Shown: piece after piece, positions 1-9,097 of the stretch
How the letters are laid out: each line of letters begins with the position of its first letter
Position numbering within the stretch: the stretch's first letter is position 1
Origin: Pseudomonadota bacterium
GTDB lineage: Bacteria > Pseudomonadota > Gammaproteobacteria > Xanthomonadales > Rhodanobacteraceae
Length of the DNA: 41,935 nucleotides
Assembly: GCA_021818335.1 (NCBI GenBank)
Contig: JAKAEJ010000011.1
Location: 1 to 41,935, forward strand
Reading direction: 5' to 3'
The notes under the pieces: model-generated
Databases searched by the model: none
What the model saw: the letters and a program-made list of their open reading frames with translations, nothing else
What the model was told of the DNA's origin: nothing
Position numbers and translations under genes: made by a program

Positions 1-37
1 GGAAAGAGGGTGGCCATGGCGGTCCTGCTCGCTCGAC

Positions 38-66
38 ATGCATAACAATATCCGTTTTCTATGCAT
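38..66. repeat. Short AT-rich inverted repeat
   Basis: ATGCATA at 38-44 is repeated in inverted form as TATGCAT at 60-66, in an AT-rich patch of otherwise GC-rich DNA. A further palindrome, GCATATGC, follows at 75-82. This could be a regulator-binding region for a gene left of the window, but no gene or promoter here can be tied to it. Confidence 0.3.
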
Positions 67-126
67 ATTGCCCGGCATATGCAAAGTAACCGTCGTTGTG
101 TTGAACAGGTAGGACGGCGTGTTGCC

Positions 127-267
127 GCCGACGCTGATTTGACCCGCGCCGACTATGCGGTGACCCACCTAGAGTGGACCGAGATCCATATCCCATGCCA
201 GACGCGGCTCCTTGGCCATGGGTCAACCGTGGACTGGCATGTGGGTCATTGCTGCACTGGCATCAAC
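127..267 (+). repeat. Direct repeat copy A (IS-end-like)
   Basis: This 141-bp segment matches 1650-1792 in the same orientation, with about eight substitutions and one 2-bp indel (roughly 93% identity by eye). It contains several short TGACCC/GGGTCA motifs in both orientations (TTGACCC, GGTGACCC, GGGTCAAC, GGGTCATT). That arrangement is reminiscent of the multiple terminal repeats of IS21-family elements, but no transposase is present, so the IS origin is an inference. Together with copy B it brackets the DUF4143 ATPase gene. Confidence 0.75.
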
Positions 268-276
268 GGTTGCTTA

Positions 277-1509
277 TCACAGCACCCTCCACCACGGCAC
301 GGCCAGCACATCGGGGGTGATCCACTCGACCGTGTGCCCGGTGTGCAGCAGGAGCCCGGACCGTGCCTTGCGCCCGTATTCCTGCCGGAAGGTACGCAGA
401 TGCGCGCAGTCGGCGAGCCGTGGCTGCGCGGTGGCCTTCACCTCGATGGGCAACAACGTACCACCGGCCTCGATGACGAAGTCCACCTCCTCGCCGATCG
501 TGGTGCGCCAGTAGGCAAGTTCCACGCGCTCCAGCCGCGCGTCGCGCCAGGCGAGCAGGTCGTGCAGCACCAGGTTCTCGAGATGCGCGCCCCCTGGCAC
601 CATGGCAGCGAGGTGTAACGCGATGCCCGTGTCGCCCCAGAAGACCTTGGGTGACTTGATGAGCCGCTTGGTGCGGTTCACCGCATAGGCTGGCAGGCGC
701 ACAAGTTGGTAGGAGGTTTCCAGCAGGTTGAGCCAGCGGTGCACCGTCGGTTGCGGCAGGCCAACATCGCGGCCCAGCTCGGTCTGGTTGAGTAGTTGCC
801 CCACACGCAGGCAGGCGGCCTGCATCAGGCGGCGGAAGTCCGGCAGCGCGCTGATCGACGCGAGGTCCTGCAGGTCGCGCTCCAGATAGGTGCGCACGTA
901 GCCGTCGACCCAGATGGCGCGGTCGGCCGGCGTCGTGAGTTCCAGCGCCGGCGTGGGGAAGCCGCCGCGCAGGGCGAGCGCCTGCCAGTCTTCCTCGGGG
1001 TCGTCGCCGGCAGCGATCAGGTCGCGCCATTGCGCGTCGGGCGTGGCCAGCAGCTCGTCCCAGCGGCCGGCGCGGCCAAGCCCGAGCTGCTCGCGCCGGG
1101 TCATGGGCCAGAGCGTGAGGTAGCTGGCGCGACCGGCCAACGACTCCGACACCTGCCGCATCAGCAGCAGGTTGGCCGAACCGGTGAGCAGGAAGCGGCC
1201 AGGTCGGCGGTCGCGGTCGATGGCGCGCTTGATCGCCAGCAGCAGGTCCGGCTCACGCTGCACCTCGTCGAGCGTAAGTGGGCCGTGGCCGCCCAGCAGG
1301 GCCTCGGGGTCGCGCCGCGCAACATCGCGCACGTCGAAATCGTCCAGCGAGCGGTAGCGCCGTTCGCCCGGAACAAGCTTTTCGACCAGGGTGCTCTTGC
1401 CGGTTTGCCGCGCGCCGGTGAGCACCACGGCGGGCATCACGGAGAGCCGCGCGGCGAGCGCACCATCCACCAGGCGGGGCAGCATCTTCATGACATGGAT
1501 GATATTCAT
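277..1509 (-). CDS. AAA-family ATPase with DUF4143 domain
   Basis: The 410-residue protein has the layout of the AAA_14/DUF4143 family. A Walker A motif (GARQTGKST) lies at about residues 32-40, a Walker B-like LTLDEVQ at about 98-104, and a sensor-like LLTGSANLL follows near 126. The C-terminal half carries the DUF4143 region, ending in a nuclease-like stretch with GEEVDFVIEAGG and LPIEVKA motifs. Members of this family are common in accessory DNA and their cellular role is mostly unknown. The ATG at 1509 has only a weak ribosome site, and an in-frame ATG at 1491 is an alternative. The gene stands alone between two direct repeats of about 142 bp, which suggests acquisition as a unit. Confidence 0.9.
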   Translation of the reverse strand: MNIIHVMKMLPRLVDGALAARLSVMPAVVLTGARQTGKSTLVEKLVPGERRYRSLDDFDVRDVARRDPEALLGGHGPLTLDEVQREPDLLLAIKRAIDRDRRPGRFLLTGSANLLLMRQVSESLAGRASYLTLWPMTRREQLGLGRAGRWDELLATPDAQWRDLIAAGDDPEEDWQALALRGGFPTPALELTTPADRAIWVDGYVRTYLERDLQDLASISALPDFRRLMQAACLRVGQLLNQTELGRDVGLPQPTVHRWLNLLETSYQLVRLPAYAVNRTKRLIKSPKVFWGDTGIALHLAAMVPGGAHLENLVLHDLLAWRDARLERVELAYWRTTIGEEVDFVIEAGGTLLPIEVKATAQPRLADCAHLRTFRQEYGRKARSGLLLHTGHTVEWITPDVLAVPWWRVL

Positions 1510-1649
1510 TCACGCCACAGATTGACAAGCTGTGCGTGCATGTTCCGCAACAGATCGGTGGCCAGGGTCAAGTATTGATAATGCTGATGGCAGATGCGAC
1601 GCCAGTGACCGAACACACTGGCGTCCAGATGCTGAGCATGATGACTGCT

Positions 1650-1792
1650 GCCGACGCTGATTTGACCCACGCGCCGACTATGCGGTGACCCACCTGGAGT
1701 GGACCGAGATCCATATCCCATGACAGACGCGGCTCCTGGGCCATGGGTCAACTGTGCACTGACATGTGGGGCATTGCTGCAATGGCATCAAC
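1650..1792 (+). repeat. Direct repeat copy B (IS-end-like)
   Basis: This is the second copy of the segment at 127-267, in the same orientation and 143 bp long. It lies about 140 bp upstream of the start of the minus-strand DUF4143 gene. Both copies end in CATCAAC and share the same internal TGACCC/GGGTCA motifs. The rest of the gap from 1510 to 2011 holds no convincing gene; its last bases carry the ribosome site of the next gene (GAGGAA, eight bases before the ATG). Confidence 0.75.
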
Positions 1793-2011
1793 ACCTCAGC
1801 CGGCGCATGCCGTCGACGCCCGCGAAACTGAACCACAGCCGCGCTACTCCTGAACTTTGTTGCGACGCAGCAGGTCATACGCACCGCTGGTGACCATATG
1901 CCGGACCCGCGCTCGTGCGGTGAGCCGCCGGACGCCTGTGAATCGTGCCGTGCTCGCTCGCATTTCCGCCGCGTGCAGGACTGACCCAATTCGACCGCGA
2001 GGAACTTCCCC

Positions 2012-2767
2012 ATGAAAGCTACCGAAGTCATGCAGCGCGCGTTTGCCATGCCACTCGCGCACCCTGCCTATCCACGCGGACCGTATCGCTTCGTTAACCG
2101 CGAATTTTTTGTCATTACTTATCGGACCGATCCGGCACGCCTGCGCGCGGTGGTCCCGGAACCGCTGCAACCACTGGACGATACCGTCAAATTCGAATTC
2201 ATCTCGATGCCTGACTCGACCGGCTTTGGCCACTATCACGAAGCGGGGCAGGTCGTGCCAGTGACCTACGAGGGCAACCAGGGCACTTACCAAATCGCGA
2301 TGTTTCTTGACGATGAGGCGCCGTTGGCCGGCGGCCGCGAAATCTGGGGATTCCCGAAGACCATGGGCAAGCCGACGTTGCGAGTCGATAAGGACACGTT
2401 GTTGGGAACACTCGACTACGGTCCGGTGCGCATTGCCACAGGCAGCATGGGCTTCAAGCACAAGTCACTGGACCTGAACGCAGTTCGCGAGGGACTCTCC
2501 GTGCGCAATTACCTGCTGAAGATCATTCCGCATGTGGATTGCACGCCTCGCGTCTGCGAACTCGTCGAGTACGACCTTCAGGACCTGGTAGTCAAGGGCG
2601 CATGGAGCGGTCCAGCGGCGCTCGAACTGCACCCGCACGCACTGGCGCCATTGACGGACCTGCCGGTGCTCGAGGTCATCTCGGCAGTACACATCTTGAC
2701 GGACCTGACGCTCGGTCTGGGCCGCGTGGCGCACGATTACCTTGCCGCTCCCGCGCGGGGCAAATAG
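2012..2767 (+). CDS. adc: Acetoacetate decarboxylase
   Basis: The 251-residue product matches acetoacetate decarboxylase over its full length; the enzyme converts acetoacetate to acetone and CO2. The active-site signature GREIWGFPK occurs at residues 108-116, and Lys116 corresponds to the Schiff-base lysine (Lys115 of the Clostridium enzyme). The next residue is Thr117, whereas the Clostridium enzyme has a second lysine that lowers the pKa of the catalytic one; activity could therefore differ. The ATG is preceded by GAGGAA at a good distance. The gene is followed after 45 bp by bdhA, whose product makes or uses acetoacetate, so the two form a ketone-body or polyhydroxybutyrate-related cluster. 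Confidence 0.93.
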   Translation: MKATEVMQRAFAMPLAHPAYPRGPYRFVNREFFVITYRTDPARLRAVVPEPLQPLDDTVKFEFISMPDSTGFGHYHEAGQVVPVTYEGNQGTYQIAMFLDDEAPLAGGREIWGFPKTMGKPTLRVDKDTLLGTLDYGPVRIATGSMGFKHKSLDLNAVREGLSVRNYLLKIIPHVDCTPRVCELVEYDLQDLVVKGAWSGPAALELHPHALAPLTDLPVLEVISAVHILTDLTLGLGRVAHDYLAAPARGK

Positions 2768-2812
2768 GTCCAGAAGACTGTTGATTCCTTTCCGTAACCA
2801 AGGAGCTCTTGC

Positions 2813-3604
2813 ATGAATATGCAGCTAAGCCTGAAGGGCAAGACTGCCATCGTAACCGGCGCCGCCAGCGGCATTGGACGGGAAATTTCCGAAACCTACG
2901 CGCGCGCAGGCGCCAGGGTCGCGATCGCGGATTTGAATTTGGACGCTGCCAAGGCCACGGCGGATGCCATCAACGCGTCGGGTGGTACCGCCATGGGCGT
3001 GGCCATGAATGTTGCTGACGAAGACCAGGTCAACGCCGGCTGCGCCGAGGTAGCCAAGACCTTCGGGACCGTGGACATCCTCGTATCCAACGCAGGTATC
3101 CAGATCGTCAACCCCATCGAGAAATTTAGTTTTGCTGACTGGAAGAAATTGCTCGCCATCCACCTAGACGGCGCATTCTTGACAACCAAGGCGGTGCTTC
3201 CGGGCATGTACGCGAAAAACGCCGGGGTGGTCATCTACATGGGCTCGGTGCACTCACACGAGGCCAGCAAACTGAAAAGCGCCTACGTCACTGCTAAGCA
3301 CGGGCTGCTTGGCCTCGCGCGCGTGCTGGCCAAGGAAGGTGGCGACAAGGGCGTGCGCGCCAATGTGATCTGCCCCGGATTCGTGCGCACGCCGCTGGTG
3401 GAAAAGCAGATCCCGGAACAGGCCAAAGAGCTTGGCATCAGCGAGGAAGACGTGGTCAAGAACGTGATGCTCAAGGACACCGTCGATGGCGAGTTCACCA
3501 CCACCGCAGACATCGCCAATTTGGCCCTATTCCTTGCGGCATTCCCAAGTAATGCCCTGAACGGGCAGTCGATCATCGCCAGCCACGGCTGGTTCATGAA
3601 TTGA
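2813..3604 (+). CDS. bdhA: 3-hydroxybutyrate dehydrogenase (SDR family)
   Basis: This 263-residue short-chain dehydrogenase interconverts D-3-hydroxybutyrate and acetoacetate with NAD. The nucleotide-binding motif TGAASGIG is at residues 15-22 and NAG at 93-95. The catalytic residues Ser145, Tyr158 and Lys162 stand in the usual SDR spacing. The C-terminal end, with [10 protein letters not shown], is typical of the BdhA subfamily. AAGGAG at 2801-2806 precedes the ATG; a second in-frame ATG lies two codons later. It lies directly between adc and a patatin-like lipase gene, an arrangement that fits breakdown of polyhydroxybutyrate or of ketone bodies. Confidence 0.93.
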   Translation: MNMQLSLKGKTAIVTGAASGIGREISETYARAGARVAIADLNLDAAKATADAINASGGTAMGVAMNVADEDQVNAGCAEVAKTFGTVDILVSNAGIQIVNPIEKFSFADWKKLLAIHLDGAFLTTKAVLPGMYAKNAGVVIYMGSVHSHEASKLKSAYVTAKHGLLGLARVLAKEGGDKGVRANVICPGFVRTPLVEKQIPEQAKELGISEEDVVKNVMLKDTVDGEFTTTADIANLALFLAAFPSNALNGQSIIASHGWFMN

Positions 3605-3633
3605 AACCTCGAAAGTCGGATGGGAGGCAGCCT

Positions 3634-4869
3634 GTGGCGCAAGCACCAACATCCAAAACAGCAGCGACCACAAAGGCACGGCCGCCGTTTGCCGCCGTGC
3701 CCCACGCGACGACGCACACGCCGGCGGCGGCATCCTGCACGCCCCTGCAGGAGCACCTTGCCCAATACGGTGAAATCTCGTTGGTTCTGCAGGGTGGCGG
3801 CGCGCTCGGCGCCTATCAAGGCGGCATCTACGAGGCACTGAGTACGGCCGCCGTACGCATCGATCACGTCGCCGGCATTTCCATCGGCGCAATCAATGCC
3901 GCTCTGATCGCCGGCAATCCCCCGGAGAAGCGGGTCCAGGCCCTGCGCGAATTCTGGCGCCGCGTCACGCGGCAACCATTGCTCCCGCCCTCGCCCTGGG
4001 AACTGTTCGAGGATGCACTGGAGTGGCCGGTCGCAATCCGCGAATGGCAGAGTCATGTCGAGGGACTGCGCGCGATGATGGAGGGGCAGCGCGGCTTTTT
4101 CCATCCTCGGCCGGAACTGCTGCAAGGACAGCATTTCACGAGCTTCTACGACACGTCGCCACTGCGCGCGACGCTGGACAACTTGGTGGATTTTAAGTTG
4201 CTCAACGAGGGTCCCGTACGAGTCAGCGTGGCAGCGGTCAATGTCAAGACGGGCAACTTCGAGATCTTTGACAGCGCCGAACAATCGCTGGGACCCGAGC
4301 ACATCATGGCATCGGGAGCACTGCCACCCGGCTTTCCCCCGGTGCAGGTGGGCAGCGACTACTACTGGGATGGTGGATTGGTCTCCAATACACCTTTGAT
4401 GCAAGTTTTGGGTGGCCACCCCAAGCACCACGCGCTGGTATTCCAGGTGGACCTCTGGAATGCGAGGGGTGCACTACCCAAGGACTTGGCGCAGGTCTTG
4501 TCGCGGCAGAAAGACATCCAGTTCTCCAGCCGCACGCGCGCTGTCACCGACCTGCTCCAACGAGCACACGAGCAGCGCCACATCCTGCGCGAGCTACTGA
4601 AGCGCATTCCGCATGACAAGCACGATGCCCTCTGCGAAAGGGTGGCCGAGATGGCGAGGGATGAACGCTACAACGTGGTACATATGATTTATCGCGACAA
4701 GCCTCAGGATGGGCAGGAGAAGGACTATCAGTTCGGTCGCCGCGCGATGCTGCGCCATTGGGCGGCCGGTCTCGCTGACGCACGTTCAACGCTGGCGCAT
4801 ACGGACTGGTTTGCATTGCCGCCAGCTGAGCATCCGTTCCGCACCCATGATCTGCACCGCGATGGCTGA
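3634..4869 (+). CDS. Patatin-like phospholipase with DUF3734-type C-terminus
   Basis: This is a lipid acyl hydrolase of the patatin family. The oxyanion loop GGGALGAYQGG lies near residue 54, the nucleophile elbow GISIG (Ser at about 83) follows, and the catalytic Asp is in the DGG motif near residue 246. The C-terminal region, rich in charged helices, resembles DUF3734 seen in homologues next to bdhA. I chose the GTG at 3634 because GGGAGG at 3622-3627 lies seven bases upstream. The longer reading from the TTG at 3601, which overlaps the bdhA stop, has no ribosome site of its own. Homologues in such clusters are suspected of acting on lipids or polyhydroxybutyrate; the substrate is not shown by sequence. 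Confidence 0.88.
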   Translation: MAQAPTSKTAATTKARPPFAAVPHATTHTPAAASCTPLQEHLAQYGEISLVLQGGGALGAYQGGIYEALSTAAVRIDHVAGISIGAINAALIAGNPPEKRVQALREFWRRVTRQPLLPPSPWELFEDALEWPVAIREWQSHVEGLRAMMEGQRGFFHPRPELLQGQHFTSFYDTSPLRATLDNLVDFKLLNEGPVRVSVAAVNVKTGNFEIFDSAEQSLGPEHIMASGALPPGFPPVQVGSDYYWDGGLVSNTPLMQVLGGHPKHHALVFQVDLWNARGALPKDLAQVLSRQKDIQFSSRTRAVTDLLQRAHEQRHILRELLKRIPHDKHDALCERVAEMARDERYNVVHMIYRDKPQDGQEKDYQFGRRAMLRHWAAGLADARSTLAHTDWFALPPAEHPFRTHDLHRDG

Positions 4870-4959
4870 TTGACTGGCGGCACTCATCCTACCCAAGCAT
4901 GGCGCAACAGGATGGTCGCTGAAGGCGTTGGCTCCGACCTGCTGTCGAGCCCCTTGCGC

Positions 4960-5079
4960 CGGGTTTGCGGTGACCCACCCAGAACACACCGGGAGCCCGA
5001 CCTGATGCCACATGCAACTCACCTCCGATGGGCTCAACTTCGGCCCGGCATGTGGACCATTTTTTGCGCAGGCGCCAAC
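4960..5079 (+). repeat. Diverged third copy of the IS-end-like repeat
   Basis: This segment runs nearly collinear (120 versus 118 bp) with positions 150-267 of copy A. It starts with the shared TGCGGTGACCCACC and ends in a GGCATGTGG...CATT...CAAC pattern, with many substitutions between. No gene was found in the gap from 4870 to 5426. The similarity is by eye only and needs an alignment. Confidence 0.45.
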
Positions 5080-5426
5080 ACGCGTCTCCTCGAGCTTCTG
5101 GCCTCGTATGTTCGGCACATTGGAGCGAATCGCTCCAGCCACTTTAGCCATGCTGCAACGCGATCTTCAGGTCGATCCCCAGCAAGTCCAGTCACGCGAG
5201 TCATCGTGCACGTGTCGAAAACGACGATCGGTTGGTGGGCTATATTGCAGGGCGAGATCGCCTGCAGCATTCATCCCGGAATTTCTTCATCCATCCAACG
5301 TTGTCGTGGTTGATGCGAGGAATGCCAATGAACGATTCGGTGCGTTCCATCCCGCGGACGATCCCGACTGTCCGGACCCGTGCGGCTTTGTCGGGTACTC
5401 GCAAGGTCCGTACGGGAGTGACGAAT

Positions 5427-6230
5427 ATGGTGGCTGGACTTCGCTTGGCGATGATCGGCCTTGCCCTCGTTGTCGTACCTCATGTCGTTCACGCAGACAC
5501 ACTTTCCGCGCTACGCGCGCGCCTTGCGGCCTATCCTGACGATACTGCCGTTTCAGGCGTGTTGACGGTGTCGCGAGACAGCACCAAGGGCAAGGGAAAA
5601 CATGCCAAGCAATTTCGCGCCAAGATTCAACTAGATGTTTCTGCCAGGCGAGGGGTCAGCTTGCACGTCCCGGGATCCGTCCTGGCCCGGGTGATGCACG
5701 AAATGGATGCAGCCCGAGCCAATCCGGAGCTTCCCTCACCGACGGCGGACCTGTTCGCCAGCATCGGCCCGCTGCAAGCGGAACGCATGCTCGATGTCGC
5801 ATCGACCCTGCGCCTCGCACTGACTAACGCGAAACTGGTTCGCACGGTTCCCGGACAACTGGACGGCACGGCACTCCGGGAAGTGCAACTGCTCCTCCCT
5901 CTGTCCGCCAACAAGGGTGACCGTAGCAAGATCAAGAAATACACCTCGCACATGACCATTTGGCTGGACCAGGACGGGGTTCCAGTTGCGTATACCCTGA
6001 CAACGGTAACCGAGGTGGGCTGGTTGTTCCTGGATCTCAATTTAGATCGGACTGAAGCGGTGCGCGTTGTCGATCACGCAGGTCGCCTGATGGCAACCAA
6101 GTGCATCGTTTCCCAAAGTACCTCAGGCCTCGGCCAACACCGTCAAAGCACGACCACTTACACGCTGCAGCTCTTGCCAACCCGGAGCACATCCGCCAGA
6201 CAACCCGCGATCCGATCAGCGGCGTCCTGA
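5427..6230 (+). CDS. Secreted protein of unknown function
   Basis: The reading frame from the ATG at 5427 gives 267 residues. They begin with a typical signal peptide: a short basic N-terminus, a hydrophobic core AMIGLALVVVP and a likely cleavage after HVVHA, so the product should be periplasmic or exported. GGGAG at 5414-5418 supports this start; longer in-frame starts, such as the one near 5328, exist but would bury the signal. The mature part contains a lysine-rich stretch, repeated beta-strand-like segments and Thr-rich ends. I do not recognise the family. A LolA-like or outer-membrane-protein-like fold is conceivable but unproven. The next gene begins about 100 bp downstream on the same strand. 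Confidence 0.6.
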   Translation: MVAGLRLAMIGLALVVVPHVVHADTLSALRARLAAYPDDTAVSGVLTVSRDSTKGKGKHAKQFRAKIQLDVSARRGVSLHVPGSVLARVMHEMDAARANPELPSPTADLFASIGPLQAERMLDVASTLRLALTNAKLVRTVPGQLDGTALREVQLLLPLSANKGDRSKIKKYTSHMTIWLDQDGVPVAYTLTTVTEVGWLFLDLNLDRTEAVRVVDHAGRLMATKCIVSQSTSGLGQHRQSTTTYTLQLLPTRSTSARQPAIRSAAS

Positions 6231-6328
6231 CCAGTGCAACGATCTCTGTGTCCGCCGCATTGCTTGTGGTCGCCAGGAATGCGGGCCACCCTCGGCGACC
6301 ATGGGTCCCACTACATCGAGCCATCAAC

Positions 6329-6904
6329 GTGATCATCTATATCTGGCGTAACGCTTTTTCATTGCTCTGGCTGACCATGGCGCTGATCTGGTGCCTTTGG
6401 TCTTTCCAGCAGAAGCCTGTGGCCCGCAAAGAAAAGCGCGCTCAGCGCTGGAGCTACGTCGGCCCTACATGGCTGGCCATTGTGCTGATGGTGGTTCCTG
6501 GCACATGGGTTGGGCTTCTGGACAACCAGTTCTACCGCAGCAACCTCATGCTCTACGCCGCTTGCGTCGCAGCCGCATCCATGGGTTGCGCGTTGGCAAT
6601 CTGGGCACGTTGGCAGCTTGGCGGCAACTGGAGCGCCACGGTCACCGTCAAGCAGGACCACGTCCTGATACAGCAAGGCCCTTACCGATGGATCCGCCAC
6701 CCGATCTACACGGGCCTGCTTGGGGCCTGGCTGGCCACTGCGGTGGCCTGGGGTGCATGGCGCGCTTTTCTGGCCGTCGCCATCGGCATCGTCGCGACCG
6801 TAATCAAGTTGCGGCGAGAGGAACGCTGGATGCGGCACCAGTTCGGCGACGCGTACAGCGACTACTGCAAGCGCAGCTGGGCATTGTGGCCCGGCCTCTA
6901 TTAA
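6329..6904 (+). CDS. Isoprenylcysteine carboxyl methyltransferase-like membrane protein
   Basis: The product has several hydrophobic membrane segments and the C-terminal signature of the ICMT/PEMT family of integral-membrane methyltransferases. This comprises a GPYRWIRHPIYTG segment, a following hydrophobic stretch and the R-x-EERWM...YCKR region. Bacterial members of this family methylate largely unknown substrates with S-adenosylmethionine. The open frame extends upstream to 6101, but that part overlaps the preceding gene and looks non-coding. The GTG at 6329, just before the first membrane helix, is my choice and gives 191 residues. No strong ribosome site decides it, and the ATG at 6377 is another possibility. 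Confidence 0.75.
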   Translation: MIIYIWRNAFSLLWLTMALIWCLWSFQQKPVARKEKRAQRWSYVGPTWLAIVLMVVPGTWVGLLDNQFYRSNLMLYAACVAAASMGCALAIWARWQLGGNWSATVTVKQDHVLIQQGPYRWIRHPIYTGLLGAWLATAVAWGAWRAFLAVAIGIVATVIKLRREERWMRHQFGDAYSDYCKRSWALWPGLY

Positions 6905-7497
6905 ACGGCCGGTCGGACCGCTCCGTCCAACTGGGCGCAATTTGAATTCTTGAACGAGCTTCCTCCTTTCGCGAACTCGCTGGACGAAAAGCCGCCTCGT
7001 GACCTCCGCACGAGCGATGGTTTCTTTCTATCCAGGCACCAGGCAGATCGCGCAAACGAGGCAACAAGGCACTCAATGCAGCAGGCCCACCATCGACCTA
7101 CCCTGATCTGCGACCGAAAAAATCGGTCAGCCGCAATTCGCAGCTAATCGGCGCCAGCGATCAACCCATGTTCATCCGCGCGTAAGCGCATGGACGTGGT
7201 GCTGCCGTCCGGACAGAACACATCGCCTCCCGCGGATCCTGAGCGTGGTAGCGACGACATGATTCGAGACCACGTCGGTCACGATCTTGCCGAACGCTGT
7301 CCGGATTACCACGCACAACAGCCACCAAGCAGGCGCACGGACTAACAACGAGGCATGGTCGTCCATCGCATCCACAATCAGCCCTAAAGCCGTCCGCAAC
7401 GTGTCGCCGCGCTCGTTTTAACAATCGGTTGCAATCGTCCGATGGCGCTGACGGGCGGTGCACGGATGCGAAATCCAGTGCGTCGCACCATGCAGCC
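6905..7497. other. Intergenic stretch without recognised gene
   Basis: No frame in this stretch gives a recognisable protein, signal peptide or good ribosome site. The base composition is more AT-rich than its neighbours in places. I see no tRNA, clear hairpin or repeat here. Confidence 0.4.
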
Positions 7498-7809
7498 ATG
7501 AAAATAAATGGCACCACCCGCACGCGCTCGGAATTCAGTCGGCGACCGCTGCTCGTCATTGGCCTGCTGATGCTCGCGTTTGTACTGCAAGCGCGTGCGG
7601 AGACAGTCGGCACCCAGTTCAGCATCCGCATGACGCCGCGCGCTGCGGCCTTGATCGCGGCATTGCGGCAAGGTGAACCACCAGCCATCGCCCTCGCCGG
7701 TCTGCCCCCACAGGGTTCATCCGTGGCGTTCTCGCAATCCTGTGGGGCTGAAGGTGGCAGTGCGCGAATCAACAATGAGGAAGCCGTCCAGCAGCGAGTC
7801 TGCCTATGA
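7498..7809 (+). CDS. Possible small secreted protein
   Basis: From the ATG at 7498 a 103-residue product can be read with an N-terminal signal-peptide pattern. Basic residues precede the hydrophobic stretch LLVIGLLMLAFVL, and cleavage after QARA is likely. The remainder is about 70 residues with two cysteines, one of them next to the C-terminus. The family is not recognised and the ribosome site is weak, so the main support is the signal sequence. The flanking DNA appears non-coding on both sides. Confidence 0.4.
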   Translation: MKINGTTRTRSEFSRRPLLVIGLLMLAFVLQARAETVGTQFSIRMTPRAAALIAALRQGEPPAIALAGLPPQGSSVAFSQSCGAEGGSARINNEEAVQQRVCL

Positions 7810-8287
7810 AAGCATCGGATGATCCCCAGAGGGTCCAGCCCATGGGTTCCACATGGCTCTCGGAGATTTTGGGTAACTCCTGTCTCCGCGAGGTCCTGTC
7901 ACATCCGTCATCAAGCGAATAAACCGCACGACCCGAATGTACGACGCAGCGCGAATTCTCAAAAACCGGAGCCAAGAACGATAGTGGCGCCTCGCTTGAA
8001 GCATGCGCTATGACATGGCCTTCGCCACGCTGCCGTTGCCACGGAAAACGCCAACCGAATTGCAAACGCGATGGCTGTCGAGCCAACGATGCACGTCGAC
8101 TTCCACGCCCAAAAACCACACTATCGACAGCGAGAAGGCCGTTTGTCACAGCGTCCCATGCAATGGTTCGCTTGCAAACGCGTCATGACCCCAAAGCATC
8201 TGCACTGGTGAAGCCAAGTTGCTGCTCAATGCAAGGGGTGAATCCAGCAATCGCCCAATCAATTTGGCGAGAAAGGCAATTCGATCG
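7810..8287. other. Intergenic stretch without recognised gene
   Basis: Several short open frames exist on both strands, but none resembles a known protein or has a convincing start. The stretch lies downstream of the minus-strand mrfAB pair. I could not point to a clear terminator with a T-run. Confidence 0.4.
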
Positions 8288-9097
8288 TCAACCCACTGCG
8301 TTCAGTGCAAACAGCACCCGCGCCAAGCTGGTTAGGTCCTGCGCATTATGGAGCAGCACTCGACGCACACCGTCTGACTCGCCCGTAGCAAGAAAGCGGC
8401 GCCACGCTGCTGGCGCCTCGCTGCCCGGCAAGTCGCCCACGCGCACCGTTCCAAGCAGCCGGGTCTCCGCGGTCGTCAACCGGCAGTTGGGCCAAACATT
8501 CCGATAGCGCCGTCTGACGGGGTGCAGCAAGTCGAGATGCTGCGCGTCGCCGAACGGTTCTGGCAGCCTGTTCATCCGGTACCGAGTCCGCAGCAAGGGC
8601 AAGTCGTAGGATTTGCCGTTGTAGGTCACGAGAACCGGGTTGGGAGGCAATGCCTCGGCCACAGACTGCAGCAAGGCACCCTCTGCTGCCATGCGCGTGA
8701 GCAGCCATTGCCGGATGCGGATTTGGGGTGGCGTCAGCATCGCCACGCCGACGATGAACGCTTTCGTCCCCGTGCCGCCCGCGAGCCCGGTCGTCTCGGT
8801 ATCAAGGAAAACCAACTGACTGCAACGAATGGGATCGACTGCAAGTCGACCCGACGCAATCGCGGTTCCATTGAGCAGCACGGTGTCCGTGGTCTCGACA
8901 AACTGCAACCCGGGCGCAATCGCAACGCCCGGCAGATCCTCGCACGCTGCATGATGCCGTTGTGCCAGCAAGGCGCGTAGCCGCGAGCGCGTGGGATCCT
9001 CGAAGCAGCCCGGGTGCGATTCGGAATGTGTGGGCAGGCTTGCACTTCGACCGGCCTGGTTCGCCAACCGAACGAGATGGGCATGCAGCGTGTTCAC
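8288..9097 (-). CDS. mrfB: RNase H-like 3'-5' exonuclease, MrfB/YprB family
   Basis: The product has an exonuclease fold of the DEDD type. FLDTETTGL carries the first Asp and Glu, VTYNGKSYDLPLL carries the next Asp, and HNAQDLTSLA near the C-terminus carries the His and last Asp. This matches the YprB/MrfB family, which in Bacillus subtilis works with the helicase MrfA in repair of mitomycin C damage. The GTG at 9097 overlaps the helicase stop in a GTGA sequence, so translation is probably coupled. A longer frame up to 9196 lies wholly inside the helicase gene and was not chosen. The predicted length is 269 residues. Confidence 0.85.
   Translation of the reverse strand: MNTLHAHLVRLANQAGRSASLPTHSESHPGCFEDPTRSRLRALLAQRHHAACEDLPGVAIAPGLQFVETTDTVLLNGTAIASGRLAVDPIRCSQLVFLDTETTGLAGGTGTKAFIVGVAMLTPPQIRIRQWLLTRMAAEGALLQSVAEALPPNPVLVTYNGKSYDLPLLRTRYRMNRLPEPFGDAQHLDLLHPVRRRYRNVWPNCRLTTAETRLLGTVRVGDLPGSEAPAAWRRFLATGESDGVRRVLLHNAQDLTSLARVLFALNAVG

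Noticed and set aside
61-618. Open frame of 185 codons over repeat copy A
   Set aside because: It runs across the repeat and antisense to the DUF4143 gene, with no recognisable protein. It is not a transposase.
7161-7775. Minus-strand frame of 204 codons
   Set aside because: Cys/Arg/Ala-rich composition without domain or ribosome site; it opposes the more plausible signal-peptide frame at 7498.
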